Positions 1 to 10,740 of a stretch of 64,000 nucleotides of DNA are shown here, in pieces. The translations under genes were made by a program, and so were the position numbers. Under the pieces are notes generated by a model. That model did no database searches. It had not been told where the DNA came from and saw only the letters and a program-made list of their open reading frames with translations. The stretch is from Leptodontidium sp. MPI-SDFR-AT-0119. Lineage: Eukaryota > Ascomycota > Leotiomycetes > Helotiales > Leptodontidiaceae. How positions within the stretch are numbered: position 1 is the first letter of the stretch; each line of letters opens with the position of its first letter. The stretch is taken from contig JAHLEZ010000034.1 in the NCBI GenBank assembly GCA_020726505.1, forward strand, positions 124,001 through 188,000, read 5' to 3'.

Positions 1-2
1 GA

Positions 3-173
3 CTAACTAACGAGCCGGTCATTGATGAGTTGTGTGAGGAACTAAGAGAGATTGAGCTGCCAGAAGACTGTCTCACCCCGAATCCTCTCTGGGTACCGGG
101 GGCTTCTGTGGCAGGGCTGGAAGGTACCGGATTCGGGATCCTGGGATTACTTTGTAAAGAACGTTGAAGGTTT
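3..173 (+). other. Open coding-like fragment at the window edge
   Basis: Reading from base 3 there is an uninterrupted, acidic, coding-like stretch of about 56 codons (it begins LTNEPVIDELCEELREIELP) that runs in from outside the window and stops at about 173. The next open stretch (up to 297) is in another frame. This could be the last exon of an upstream gene, or a broken gene; no family is recognisable. Confidence 0.25.
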
Positions 174-629
174 CAAAGTTGTTCTAATCCATAAATCTAT
201 CGCAGCAAGTCTCCACGAGCTGACCCACTTAAATCGAATTGTCCAGGAAGCTAATATCGTCATTTGGAACGTTTCCGATTCAACTTCTCTCTACTAACTC
301 TTCCCTTCTATTCTTTGTGGCCCCGACCCTCATATGGGAAGCTTGTGATTCACACGTTTATTCCCACATGGATGCGCATTTTTCCTCACGCCTAGTTTCA
401 TTATTGCAGAATCAGATATTTCTTATGACATCTTGAACTGGTTCTTGAACAAGAAATTTGTAGTTGCTACGCCCGGCACTTGGAAACTTGTTTGTTGCCA
501 CGATTTTACCAACTACCTCCTGGACCTCGCGTATTCCAAGGCCAAGGAGGGGGAGGACTTCGAGCAAGAACATAAAGATAGCCCTGCTAAGGATGTGATG
601 CTAGACGAGAAGAAGTTGGACTTCAGAAC

Positions 630-1791
630 ATGCGAGAAACGATACGAGCCTATCAAGCTCTTGCCACTTGGCAGTTAACCCATCCGGGCGACGACTTTGA
701 GTCAGATTCAGATCGCAACGATGATATCGAGAATCCCTTGGTGCAAGCTCCTAAGTCGATCGATCAGGACGACGAGGAAGGAATTATCAACTGGTTTGCT
801 GGCTGGTCGATGATGAAGTTAGATACGTACCGAATGTTTCCCGTCATTGGCACAAATTCTGGGAAAGCTCCTCAAGCGACCAGAATCAAGGAGGTCAGAG
901 CTCATAAAGCAGGCAACTCGCTGCCGTCCCCGGCCGAATTACAAAAGCAAGAAGCTCAAGAAATTACCGCCAAACTAGATGAAGCTGGCCCAAAGGAGGC
1001 GCCATCTACAACAGAACTTAGCCAAGATCTAACGAGTCCTGCCAGCATCAGATCCCCAATCGACGCCCGACAATCTCAAGACGTATTGACCTTCATCGTT
1101 CCGACTGGCTGTGGACCCAAGGTCGCCCCAAGACTTCTCGCCAAAGCCAACGGCAACTTGATTCACAGAGAAGAGGAATTCGATGCACAAGTTGCCGATA
1201 CTAAGTCCAACCGGTAACACCCAACACTTGCGGTCGGAGAATCAGATCTCCAGCGAGCCTAAGAACTTCTCAACACTGATCGATCTCAGTCCTCAGGCAC
1301 AGAAGATAGCAAGCAACTCTAGAGCTGGGATCGTCACAACAGACAAGGGTAATCGTTCCGTACTACGCTCTGTAGGACCGAACAATACCGTCCCCCCAGA
1401 ACACCTCGCCGGACCTGACTTTGTTCCTGAAAACGACATAGGCTTCTACACCAATTCTCACGCCGTGGACGTTGTTACTCGGTACGAAATCGGTGCTGAT
1501 GCCAGTGCCTCGCGAGTGAGCTTAAAAGACATTAGTTGCCGAGCCAGTCTCGCCATTTCACCTGGCGAAATGTCCATGAGCTCTTGCGAGGACGGGAGTT
1601 GGGCACTCGGGGGAGGTCAAGAGCCTCAACCGCAGCCAGACACCGAGATGGATTCCGAGAAGACAAATACTGAGGAGCTCGAGATGATGACGGAGCGTAT
1701 CGCTGAGTCGTTCAAGGCCACGTCGGCTTGGTACCGTAAACTGCAGGCTAAGGAGATAAAATGGCAGCATGTTACTGTTATTACGCAGTGA
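630..1791 (+). CDS. Unrecognised acidic Ser/Thr-rich protein, two exons
   Basis: Two open stretches in different frames (630-1217 and 1183-1791) join cleanly if a 55-nt intron is removed at 1191-1245. It has a GTTGCC donor, a CTAAG branch-like site and a CAG acceptor, and both exons then meet in phase 0. The product would be about 368 residues, starting at an ATG at 630. The protein is hydrophilic, rich in Asp, Glu, Ser and Thr, with no signal peptide, membrane span or motif I can name. Another open stretch in a different frame lies just upstream (433-678) and might be an earlier exon or the remnant of a longer gene. Function unknown. The existence of a gene is plausible because over 1 kb stays open at normal composition, but the model is tentative. 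Confidence 0.4.
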
Positions 1792-2731
1792 AACGAGGCC
1801 AAGAAATTTTTGGGTGTTATGTAATGGAGTAACTTGCTTGAAGCTTCTCCTTATCTTCAAGCATGCGTCGAACTAGAATTTCAACAATGTGCTTTGCTTA
1901 GGCTGGAACATTTTATATTATCATGCTTTCCTTATTGCCGGTTTGGCACTATGAGTAATATTTACCCTTAGGCGTCTCCCGCTATGGGGAGACTATCTGT
2001 TGTTGACATAATACTATGAGTTCTGCGCATTTCTGCAAATAACGCGAAGCTTTATACCAAGTTTAGGTATATATAAAAGAAAGGTATAAAGTAGAGCTTA
2101 TCAATTAATCCACAAGGACCACAACTAGCTCACATAATGGCTTTGTCAATTGAGCCCGTGAGGTCCACATTTGTGGCGCTTAGGGGCTGTTGTCGCCGTA
2201 AAGAAAAACTCCCCCAAAGTGTGTCAGTTCAATGGATAAGAATTCTGAAGAGTCCACCGCTGTTTTCGGGTCGCAAGTCTAACAGGTAATTTCGTAATGA
2301 GCATGTTTGATAAAGCGAAGGGTACCGTTGCGGACGACATTGTAGAAGATTGTTGACGGAACTAGAGATAGAGGATAATTCCACTCTATATGAGTCGTTT
2401 AGAAAGGGGTTTTTAGGATCTAGAGGTCTGTTCGGTTTGAAGTCAGCAGCCGCTTTCTATATATTGAAGAAGAACACGCCATATACTAAATCCTTGTGGA
2501 CTGAGAGAGGTTTTTAATGATTGTTACTTACAGATTAGGAATCTGGCTAGGCTCATAAGGGTACGTACAAGCGCTTAATTATAGAAAATCCAGTGTACTA
2601 ACACGGCCAAAGAGTTATAAGTGGTAAATTTAAGCAGATAGCTGTTTATCTCTATCTTCTCCCTTAACTCCTCCGAAGAATATGCGTCCTCGCTGCCTGC
2701 ACAATAAAACTCGAAATAGCACTTTTCGCCA
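1792..2731. other. Intergenic, no gene seen
   Basis: Moderately AT-rich DNA without a convincing ORF. It ends exactly at the TA dinucleotide that borders the inverted-repeat element starting at 2734. Confidence 0.5.
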
Positions 2732-2733
2732 TA

Positions 2734-3523
2734 ACGTCTCACCCCTAGATTCCGCCCACCCCTAGATTCCGCCCGCCTTTTACACCAAAAATCGCGATTT
2801 TAAGGCATTAATATCTTTATAATTAATTAATAAAAAGCTATAATTTTTTTATATTTGTATATATTAGCACTTATAAACTAGCTTTATAAAGTCAAAAGTA
2901 ATTTGAATTGTAAATTATTACGTAATATTAAATTTAAGTTTTTACATACAAAAAACGCCAAATTTCACTTACTAATAACTTCTTTAATAATTTATATAAC
3001 TATATAAAACTTTAATAAAATAAAGTTTATACATAAATCTTTAATTTTTATAAGTTTTAAAGTACTGGTACTAGTAGTTATTTTTTACTTAAGTAATTAA
3101 TTTCTCTTATACAAATTATTTGTATGGCACGTGATACTTTACTTAAGTTTAAAATATCTATTAATAGAATCGTCTTTAAACTTGAGATTCTCAATGACTT
3201 ATAATAAACGCAATTTAATTACAAGTTTTAAGTAATTATATTAATAATTACAAAAGTTATTCAAAGATTTAAAAAAATCATTTTTACACCAAATTTGTAT
3301 AAGAGAAATTTTTTAGACTTTAAATGCTTAGTTTGTAATATTACGTAATATGAAACGAATAAGATATACAAAATAAAAAATATCATATAAAACATATTTC
3401 AAATCTTTAGTTTCAACTTTTTTTATTAATAAATTATAAAGATATTAATTATTAAAAGTGGTGAGTTTTGGTGTAAAAGGGTGGGCGGAATCTAGGGGTG
3501 GGCGGGATCTAGGGGTGGGACGT
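2734..3523. mobile_element. 790-bp non-autonomous inverted-repeat element, copy 1 (TA target duplication)
   Basis: The left end reads ACGTCTCACCCCTAGATTCC and the right end is its near-perfect reverse complement. Each end carries a tandem double unit CCCCTAGATYCCGCCC, followed by a shared block TTTTACACCAAAA and then TTAATATCTTTATAAT. The terminal inverted repeat is therefore roughly 120 bp. A TA dinucleotide flanks both ends (2732-2733 and 3524-3525), the target duplication typical of Tc1/mariner-like elements. The interior is very AT-rich, has no ORF, and shows further mirrored blocks (ACGTAATAT, CTCTTATACAAATT), so the whole element resembles a fold-back. A second copy lies at 38423-39203. 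Superfamily assignment rests only on the TA duplication. Confidence 0.85.
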
Positions 3524-3582
3524 TAAGTGAACTTCAAACAAATCTAAAAACAATAGGAAAGCAGTCTGTCTTCGCGAAGATT

Positions 3583-3824
3583 CTAATGGCCCATCAATAG
3601 GTGCTTGAGTTTGTGGAAGACCTCGAACTCGAAGAGCGTAGAGATGGGGCAATGGCAATGGCCCTTATATGGGAAGAACACGCGTCCAGTGAGACGGGAG
3701 GTGGGGAAGTACATGGAGTCGACTGAGAAGTTGAAGTAACCGGGTCCGGTAAGGAGAACTCGGGGAAGGCGAGGGTGTAATGCTTTGGGCAAACGGCGTG
3801 AGCTTCTTTGTTGACGTTCAACAT
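3583..3824 (-). pseudogene. 2EXR-domain gene fragment with frameshift
   Basis: On the minus strand one frame reads LNVNKEAHAVCPKHYTLAF and then, after a shift of frame near 3745, the other reads GPGYFNFSVDSMYFPTSRL and continues to a stop at 3583. Together these match the conserved middle of fungal 2EXR proteins as I remember the family: a 'VNxEA' stretch, then 'YTLxF', then 'YFNFxxDxxYF'. The N-terminal 2EXR motif (FPxLPxELRxxIW) is missing. The fragment lies 60 bp beyond the inverted-repeat element at 2734-3523. It is best read as a truncated, frameshifted relative of the intact 2EXR gene 1.6 kb downstream. Confidence 0.5.
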
Positions 3825-5238
3825 TTTGGGGTCTACTGAAGATTTAAGAGTTAGTTTTTGTTATATAAACTCCTTGGGGAAATTGCAGATTTTTAAGGGA
3901 AGCGAAGGGCAATAGACGGAATACGTAGGCATCAGTGTTGGACTGCGACCTAATTCCTCCATCCGTCACAAACAACTGCCAACAATTCAGACACCATTTA
4001 AGAGCGGCACAACCCCTTTGTCTATATATTAAACTGGATGTAGCGGGGTATCATGGGGCACTCTCCCCAAATTATTCTCTAAAGTTCCAGAGGCAATTTA
4101 GGGAAAAGTTCAAAGAAGCGAATCTTAACTCGGGGACTAATTAGTTCGTTGGAGGGAAGGGCGACAATTGTAAGATCTTGACTAGCTAATTTGCGAGGCT
4201 CAAAGTCCTGAGGGGGATTGACGTGGGTGTTGTATTTGTGAGACATCTTGAGTATATATATATAGAGTGTTATTAATGTTCATGCAAGTGCAATTAAAAT
4301 TAGGGGAAATTTAGTAGTTGAAAACGTCGCAGTCGTTGTCGAGAACTCAAAAATCTTTTGGTTTGAGGGGTTTGCTTACAAAAAAGTTTTGGACGACAAA
4401 GAAGGTAAAATAGCTCAAGGACGGTGCTCGCTTAAAGTGGTCATCAAAAGAGCGGCCGAGACCTCGTATAGGATAGCGGCAATTGCACTGAAGAACAGGA
4501 AAATGCCGTGTGTTCTCTCAGGCTGAGGGTGGATTGGGGTTGATGTTTCTCTAGGTCATATTGAGTTGAGGGCCTGAAGATTCAAGTGCGAGGCCTTCTA
4601 TATGAATGATATTTTGCGAGAAAGTTACAATTGTTTGCTTACGAATGTTATTGTTTACTTGTTTGATTGGTACTTCTCATTTAAAGTGGTATCCTAACTC
4701 AAGCGGGTCTTGGGGCGGATGACTTTGAAAGCTCAATCATATCGCCTTCCCTTTCCAGATCAAACTTTGAAAGGTAATACCACGGAGGAGGGAGGTATTT
4801 TTATTGGAGTTCAGAGAGAATCTACGAGTGCTCTCTCCAGCTGTGCCAGAACGGATCATCGGATTCGAAATAGGATCAGCTCAAATAACCCCACCTGATA
4901 TCACGTGGAGCAAACCAACCAGGAGCTTGGGACTTCGTCTAGAGCTCAAAGAGCTTGCCCTCTTGGCACTACTTACAATTTCTTCTGCACGACAATACAT
5001 TACCCAGCTTGGAAGTTTTTACAAAATCCTTCAGCACGTGTTCAGGCTCGAGCGTATATTTACCTAGGTAGGCTAGCCTTAACATGCATGGTTGTGGCGC
5101 ATGAAACCAATATGTTGCACAACATAAATTTCTCTGACGTGAGCAACGTCTTTATCGTTCCTGTCTGCGTCAATTTACCAATATCTAAATTCAACTCCGT
5201 CTCCAGAATCAGGAACGTCTACATACTACCTAGGTACT
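3825..5238. other. Intergenic, no gene supported
   Basis: Several short overlapping ORFs in this stretch disagree in frame and lack recognisable motifs. A short TA dinucleotide run occurs near 4252-4264. No RNA gene was recognised. Confidence 0.4.
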
Positions 5239-6304
5239 ATGGGCGGTTCTCAGTCTGCCTTGGGAGGCACACCAGAGGCAGACAAAACAACGCCACTTCA
5301 CCAACGACCAATCACGAGCATCGTATCTGATGTTGAATCGTTTCCAAAGTTTCCTGAATTACCTGTAGAATTGCAAGCCAAGATCTAGTAAGCTTTTTCC
5401 CATGTTAATTTGCCGCCTGGGGGCTCTCTCAAGCTCTGAGAAATATCATGAGCATTCCCCATTTGTAGTCCCTGAGACAAACTTGAATTCTTAGAGCTTC
5501 CTCTCCTTTTCGGCCTTCCTGAAGTGCTAATCTGAGGCCAGCACGCACGCTTTGGAAAGGAACCAAATCACACCTCGTGTTATCAAAACCATCTACAATA
5601 AGACCACAAATACGCATTCTTACACGTTCCCCATACCACCGTTAATGACAACATGTCGACTCTCGCGAGAAATCGCACAGATACGTTATCATCTATTGCT
5701 TTCTGATTCGACACAACCCGTCTATTTTGATCCGGAAGTTGACTTTCTCTATTGCAAATTGGCATTAGACTACTCCGTAAGGAACCGACACGATGTTGAA
5801 CCCGTTCTCTCGTTCGTCAATACATCTCCGCTAGCAACAAAGATTCGATACTTGGTTCTCGACATGTCATACTGGAGTGAGCAGGTCACTCGCATGTCTC
5901 AGAGGCCCAACTTCGCAGCCATGCCCGAACTCCATTTACTCACCGGTATCGAAGAGCTTTTCCTCGTAGTCCCATCCCTGGAAGATGAGCTAGCCAATAA
6001 GAGGAGAATCTATGGAAATTTCAGCGATGGCGAGAACGGTGGACTTACGAAGGAGAAGCTTGAAAGAGTCTCGGCTGCTTTGGTGGAGAGCGATCGGCAA
6101 AGTCCCAATTCGATTGTACCGGGCGCTCGTGTGTACTGTGGGAGAACCCCTTCCTGTGATAAAGAGTGGGCATTGGCCAGGGCATTTGGGATGACAACTT
6201 TACATTTTTGGGGGTCAGGTTGGAGGACGGCTGTGGATGGTGTGTGGCAGCGACACGGGAGGAAGGAGCCAGGACTTACTGAGATCAGACCACTCTCGAA
6301 GTAG
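5239..6304 (+). CDS. 2EXR domain-containing protein
   Basis: Exon 1 runs 5239-5387 from an ATG in the context TACTATGGGC. A 154-nt intron (5388-5541) has donor GTAAGC, branch GCTAAT and acceptor CAG. Exon 2 runs 5542-6304 and the phases agree, giving about 303 residues. The junction restores the family hallmark FPKFPELPVELQAKIY, followed by PRVIKT: the first beta-strand/turn motif of 2EXR, an uncharacterised domain expanded in leotiomycetes and other ascomycetes. In most relatives the Tyr after KI is Trp. Next come CRLSREIAQIRYHLLL and YFDPEVDFLYCKLAL, the second half of the domain. No signal peptide or membrane span is seen. Molecular function is unknown. The short C-terminal region is not recognised. 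Confidence 0.8.
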
Positions 6305-6902
6305 GTATACTCTATTACAGGAGCATTGAAATCTGAGTATCCATGCGACTCAAGGCAATCCAGTTTGGGTTCCATCTCCAAGAAGGTCACGTGCAGGCAT
6401 GAATATCTCGTTTCCAGTTTTTGAGCACTTTGCTGTTGCCAGAGTTATGTTTGTGGTGAATTCCAATGATATCAGTCTATCGTTGCGAATTGTTACTTCG
6501 TCCTGAAAATGATTTCTATGTTTTGCATCACAAAGCGATTGAATACTGCAGGTGTATTACTTCGGCTCGTCAGTCCAGATCAAGACACGGAGAACATTTT
6601 TATTGGCTAAAACAACGAATTGCAGTACAAAATGAGCGGATCGACATATCAATCAGACTTTGCCTCAGGCCAAGACCAGTGCACCCACCATCGCTCTGGC
6701 TTAGCACCCAAAAGAAATAAAACAATTCAAACAAGAGTCCCAAGTAAAGCAACAAGCTAAGAATGGTAGTAAAGCCTGTTCTTGTCTCGATCTTCACACT
6801 TCCTTTCTCTTTCAGACAGCAATCTGAAAGATTGCTGAACAGAACTGTAGTTCAGAACTTAGCCACTGTTGTCTTTGCGGATATGAGATAGACTTACGCA
6901 TT
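6305..6902. other. Intergenic, no gene supported
   Basis: Only short overlapping ORFs without motifs. It includes the 3' flanks of the 2EXR gene and of the minus-strand gene that ends at 6903. Confidence 0.35.
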
Positions 6903-7844
6903 TCAGCAACCGACCTGAACAGGACTGATCAGACTCACGTTAGGAATCGTGTTCCGGAGGTAAGACCTCAAGTCCACTGGCTTGGCACAGACTTGCTCTG
7001 AGATGATATCTGTTCGCTTTCGCAGAGATATAAGGGGAATATTGGCACTTGCACCACCAAGAGCTCCCAGCGCCGATTCAGCTATCTCTACCATATAGAA
7101 TTGAACGCCTGGATCAGCTGTGAAATATGATTCCGCTGCATATGTGAATGGCACCCACTAATCAGTATTAGCAAACATCCTTTGAGTTTTTATATGTACC
7201 TTGAACAGCTCGTCCCTGTAATGCAACCAAGGATGACGTTTCTCATGGCAATGCCGTACGCACCCGCTTCTCGGAGCTATCATCGAAAGCAGGAAGGGGA
7301 GTGGGCCTTACATAATCTACCAAGAAATTCCTTGCTCCGTACAGATTGTACATTGCAGCTGCCGAGACATCAATAGCTAGTGCTCCGTCCCATTGTCCAT
7401 TGGTGTCAAATATCGTGCGAACGACCGTACCAGCACTTGAAGCCAAGACGAAATAGGCTTAGTCCTGATTGTGTGCTGTGTTGGTGTTCGCGGTAATCCA
7501 TTGAACGAAGTGCTGAAGAATGTTTCTTCCAACAGCGTTTGCATCGAAAGTGGTCGTAGTTAGATCAAAAGCACCATAATGCGTCAACACTGTGTCCAGT
7601 GACACCCAGATCCTCATCAATCCACTGGTAGTGTAGAACATACTCACTCCTGCCCTAGGGACGTTTGGATTGGTGCGCTCAACAAGTGGAAGATATGCGC
7701 GGGCCTGGAGGCTGGAAACGGAAAGGCTGCCGTCCGATGGGAAACACAAGGCAAATGCGATGAGGGTGGAAATCTAAATGATGTGAGAAACTTGATATGA
7801 TTTGACTCAGGACGACGTACCCATCCATAAAGGTAGAGTTTCAT
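6903..7844 (-). pseudogene. Secreted-protein gene with an in-frame stop
   Basis: The start is the ATG at 7844 (MKLYLYGW). A 47-nt intron (7774-7820, donor GTACGT, acceptor TAG) joins it to ISTLIAFALCFPSDGSLSVS, giving a typical signal peptide. The frame stays open to 7459, meets one TAA codon, and then continues in the same frame with coherent sequence (AYFVLASSAGTVVRTIFDTN). Further exons follow, probably joined by an intron starting at GTAAGG near 7312, through HYRDELFK and an intron with branch GCTAATAC, into YAAESYFTADPGVQFYMVEI up to about 6903. A C-to-T change would turn CAA into the observed TAA, as RIP does. I do not recognise the family. Either the gene is inactivated or it has an unusual splice I could not see. 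Confidence 0.45.
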
Positions 7845-9533
7845 GGCTGCTCAAGTAGAGAGTTCAAAGTGTATAGTCTTTGGAGTGTTTATATTTCCGA
7901 TATGTTCGCCGAGAAAGTACGTCTGGTATCAGAGTTTAAGAATGGTTTGAAAGCGAATTGTATACTGAGAAATTATCTGCGTTGGATTGAGGTTTATAAT
8001 GATAATTGACTGCAAGCTGGTAGTGGCACAGCATTGAGTGAATGCTTCGCTTAATGTTAGACGACAATTGCCCAGAATAAACAGGATCCGAAACGTACGA
8101 CCAAAATACCAACACGAGAATAATGCGGCACAATCTGCCCAATCTCTGGGAAATCTTTTTTGTCCCCCAAGTTTCATGTTATTTTGTTAATCATGATCCT
8201 TTCAATGTGGCGCCAACCAAACATGTGCGCGGCTCCGCGCCGTATTTCTGCATTGAGGGCATGATCAATCCTTTGGAACCAACAAAACCAACTTGTGCAC
8301 GCGCAGAAGGAAGAGTGGTCGTCGTACACCGCTCTGATTTGAGAGTGGTCATGAGAGTAACATCGTCCCTCATGGTATCCACGTTTATCACCAAAACATA
8401 TCAGTGTTCCCACTCTGAAGTCAAACATGCGGTGGAACCAACCTTCCTACAGGATTTGAAAACTTTAAAAGCCCAAGAATAACCCTGGTCCTTGGCCTAT
8501 ATCTGCTTCTCAGCTGGAATAGATTCTACACGCATCAGGCAACAATGGCCCGAGGATATGTCTTTCAGTTGGCGGACTTCGGGTAAATCACAAACTTCCT
8601 TGCCACATTCAGTCCCCTGCACCTTTCTTCCTCCTTGCTCTGCGTTTCGACTATTTGCTGGTCTGCCTTGCCAATTCCAACCTCAGAATAACAGAAGTGC
8701 CATCCCAGTCTGATGCTCCTGGTGCTCCGTCGTGTCACGCGGGAAAGGGTGACTGTGCGCGAGTGTTGATCCTAAAGGTTAGATTCTAATAATATCAAAA
8801 GACTCCAGGATTTGTCGCTGATAGTCGTCCAAGAAGTTTCAAGTATTTGCGGTATGATAACAAGATACAACCTCAAGCCAGCCTTCCCGAATCCTGCTCC
8901 GGCTCATCATGCTTGTCTTCACCTTAAGCTTTAGCAAAAACATCTTCCTATGTCTCCCAGCCCGAGTCTTGGATCAAGAAGGCAGAATTGCAGCACTGAG
9001 CCACAACGTCTTCTTCTCCAATCTATTCTTCCATCCTATGTGGACTATGTATAGCAAATCATACATATTCTCACTTAGATGGTCAAGTGAGAACCAAAAT
9101 AACTCCTGTTTCAGGACTATGGGAAGCGCAAGGAAGAGTAGACCAAGTATGCTCCTAAGTCCTATTGCCTTCCAACTCCGGTGGCGTTATATTGCATGCG
9201 TTTCAGACTTCCAAATATACATCAAACGTCGCCCTAGCAAGTTCGTGGTGGGTCATTGTTGCCAAAGGAAGGGTCTTCTGTGGAGTAAACGCCATCTACC
9301 AATCCGGATTTCCGGTCTCAGAGGAGTTGTATCAGCTCATGAACTCCTGTGGGTTCACAAATAGATGTTGGAACTTCTATAAAAATCTCCACTGGAAGCG
9401 GCATGGAATTGAGAGAGGCAAAGTTCAGTCATATGGGCAGGAAGTATTGCGAGCCACCTCGATATGGGACACGTTCGAGGAGTAGGGGAATCACTTGCCT
9501 TAAGAACAGATATCAGTACTTTTTGACAGTGCT
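7845..9533. other. Intergenic / unassigned
   Basis: About 1.7 kb containing several 80-150 codon ORFs on both strands (for example 8123-8482 and 8909-9364, plus strand) with no consistent splice pattern, signal peptide or motif. I could not support any gene here; short decayed coding fragments are possible around 9165-9485. Confidence 0.3.
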
Positions 9534-9543
9534 GTATATATAT
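9534..9543 (+). promoter_or_regulatory. Possible TATA element of the small secreted protein gene
   Basis: A TATATATATC run lies about 155 bp upstream of the ATG at 9699, followed by CT-rich stretches. This position is usual for a fungal core promoter. It is assigned by position and sequence only. Confidence 0.35.
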
Positions 9544-9698
9544 CTCCAGATTATCCGCTCTTCGTTGCCCATCAGCAGCAACCAACTCGCAACACAATCT
9601 TCAATACTCGGTCCTTAAGTTTATCATCATCTTCATACCTCATTACCAACCGACGGCTCATTCGCATTACACTTTTGGCACCCCATCTCAATTATACA

Positions 9699-10278
9699 AT
9701 GCCATCCATCACCTCTATCATGAAGCTTGCCTTCATCCTCGGTGCCCTTTGTGTGACTTCCCACGCATTCAATGTCTCCACCAACCAGCCAGATGGTGGT
9801 TATATGTATGATCACGGGTCTTCACGCTCCAATCGACTTAAGTACAACGCAATCAGAAAGCCGGGACATCGCCATTGTCAACAACAGGTTCCACAGAAGC
9901 TCAAAACCTCCGGCAGCAACATGCGGCAACGTCGCTCTAGCAGATCTTGACTATCAAACGGCCAAATCCACCTTTGGAGGGATATGCACCGGTCAAATGC
10001 TCAAAAAGGGTCAGCACCTCTATGCCAAGTATGGAGACGCCATGGTCTTTCGATGTGCACATGGCAATAGCCCTTGCTCGTTCTCCGATGCCAAAACTTA
10101 CCTTGCCCAAGTTGATACTCAGTGTCTGCCAAGCGGGTACTCTGGCCCCCCTATTCATGAGACAGGTCCGTTCCCATATTTGATGCTGGTACGAAGTGCT
10201 AATTTGTGAGCAGGATATGTCAAGGTGGACAAGGGTCGAGCATATGGCGTGACGACTGCACAGTCTTCTGCTTGTTAA
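9699..10278 (+). CDS. Small cysteine-rich secreted protein (effector-like)
   Basis: Three exons are proposed: 9699-9798, 9857-10165 and 10214-10278. Intron 1 (58 nt) ends in ATCAG and has a weak GTTATA donor. Intron 2 (48 nt) has donor GTCCGT, branch GCTAAT and acceptor GCAG. Phases agree. The product is about 157 residues. It starts with a signal peptide (MKLAFILGALCVTSHA after a short lead, cleavage expected after SHA) and has no membrane span. The mature part carries six cysteines in the contexts TCGNV, GICTG, FRCAHG, SPCSF, TQCLP and a C-terminal SSAC, an even number consistent with disulfide pairing. I do not recognise a named family. Small size, secretion and paired cysteines fit an apoplastic effector or antimicrobial protein, but that role is inference. 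The exact intron 1 donor (9799 or 9796) is uncertain. Confidence 0.7.
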
Positions 10279-10380
10279 AGATTGATGACAACTTGGATGC
10301 ATCCACTACTTGATGATCCTTGTGTCCGAGACTTTGGCTTTCATTTTCCTTCTGCGAAGCAATATAGTACTATGTGAGCT

Positions 10381-10740
10381 AATTGAGACTAATAAGTTCA
10401 ACGCTAAGTTGACTAACTAAGTAAAGAGAAAGGCAAGCTCTTAAGAAGAGTTACTAGTGTGTAAATAATAATATTCACGTAATCGGCGAATTACGTGAAT
10501 ACAAAGGACGGGCAAAAACAGGGGTTGTAGGACATGAATAGGAGCACTTGACGCTAGCTAATACAGGACTAGCCCACGATGAGAGTCTCTTATATAAAAC
10601 TCTCATCGATACCTTAGAGTAGCTCTTAAGACTTAAACAAATATATACCTGCAACTAAAGCTTTACACCGTGTATATCGAGTCTCACTACAATTAACTAA
10701 GTTGTTACTTATTGCGGGAGCTCTAGGTAACATAGTGCAA
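10381..10740. repeat. Possible LTR-like repeat remnant
   Basis: This block contains a TATA-like motif in TCTTATATAAAACTCTCATC and the inverted sequence ATTCACGTAAT...ATTACGTGAAT near 10471-10501. It then passes into an AT-rich, ORF-free region. It resembles the promoter-bearing end of an LTR retrotransposon, but no second LTR could be placed by eye. Confidence 0.25.

Noticed and set aside
4905..5330. 141-codon plus-strand ORF ahead of the 2EXR gene
   Set aside because: It overlaps the true first exon in another frame and has no motif.
8123..8482. 119-codon plus-strand ORF
   Set aside because: No start context, no motif, and equally long ORFs exist on the opposite strand.
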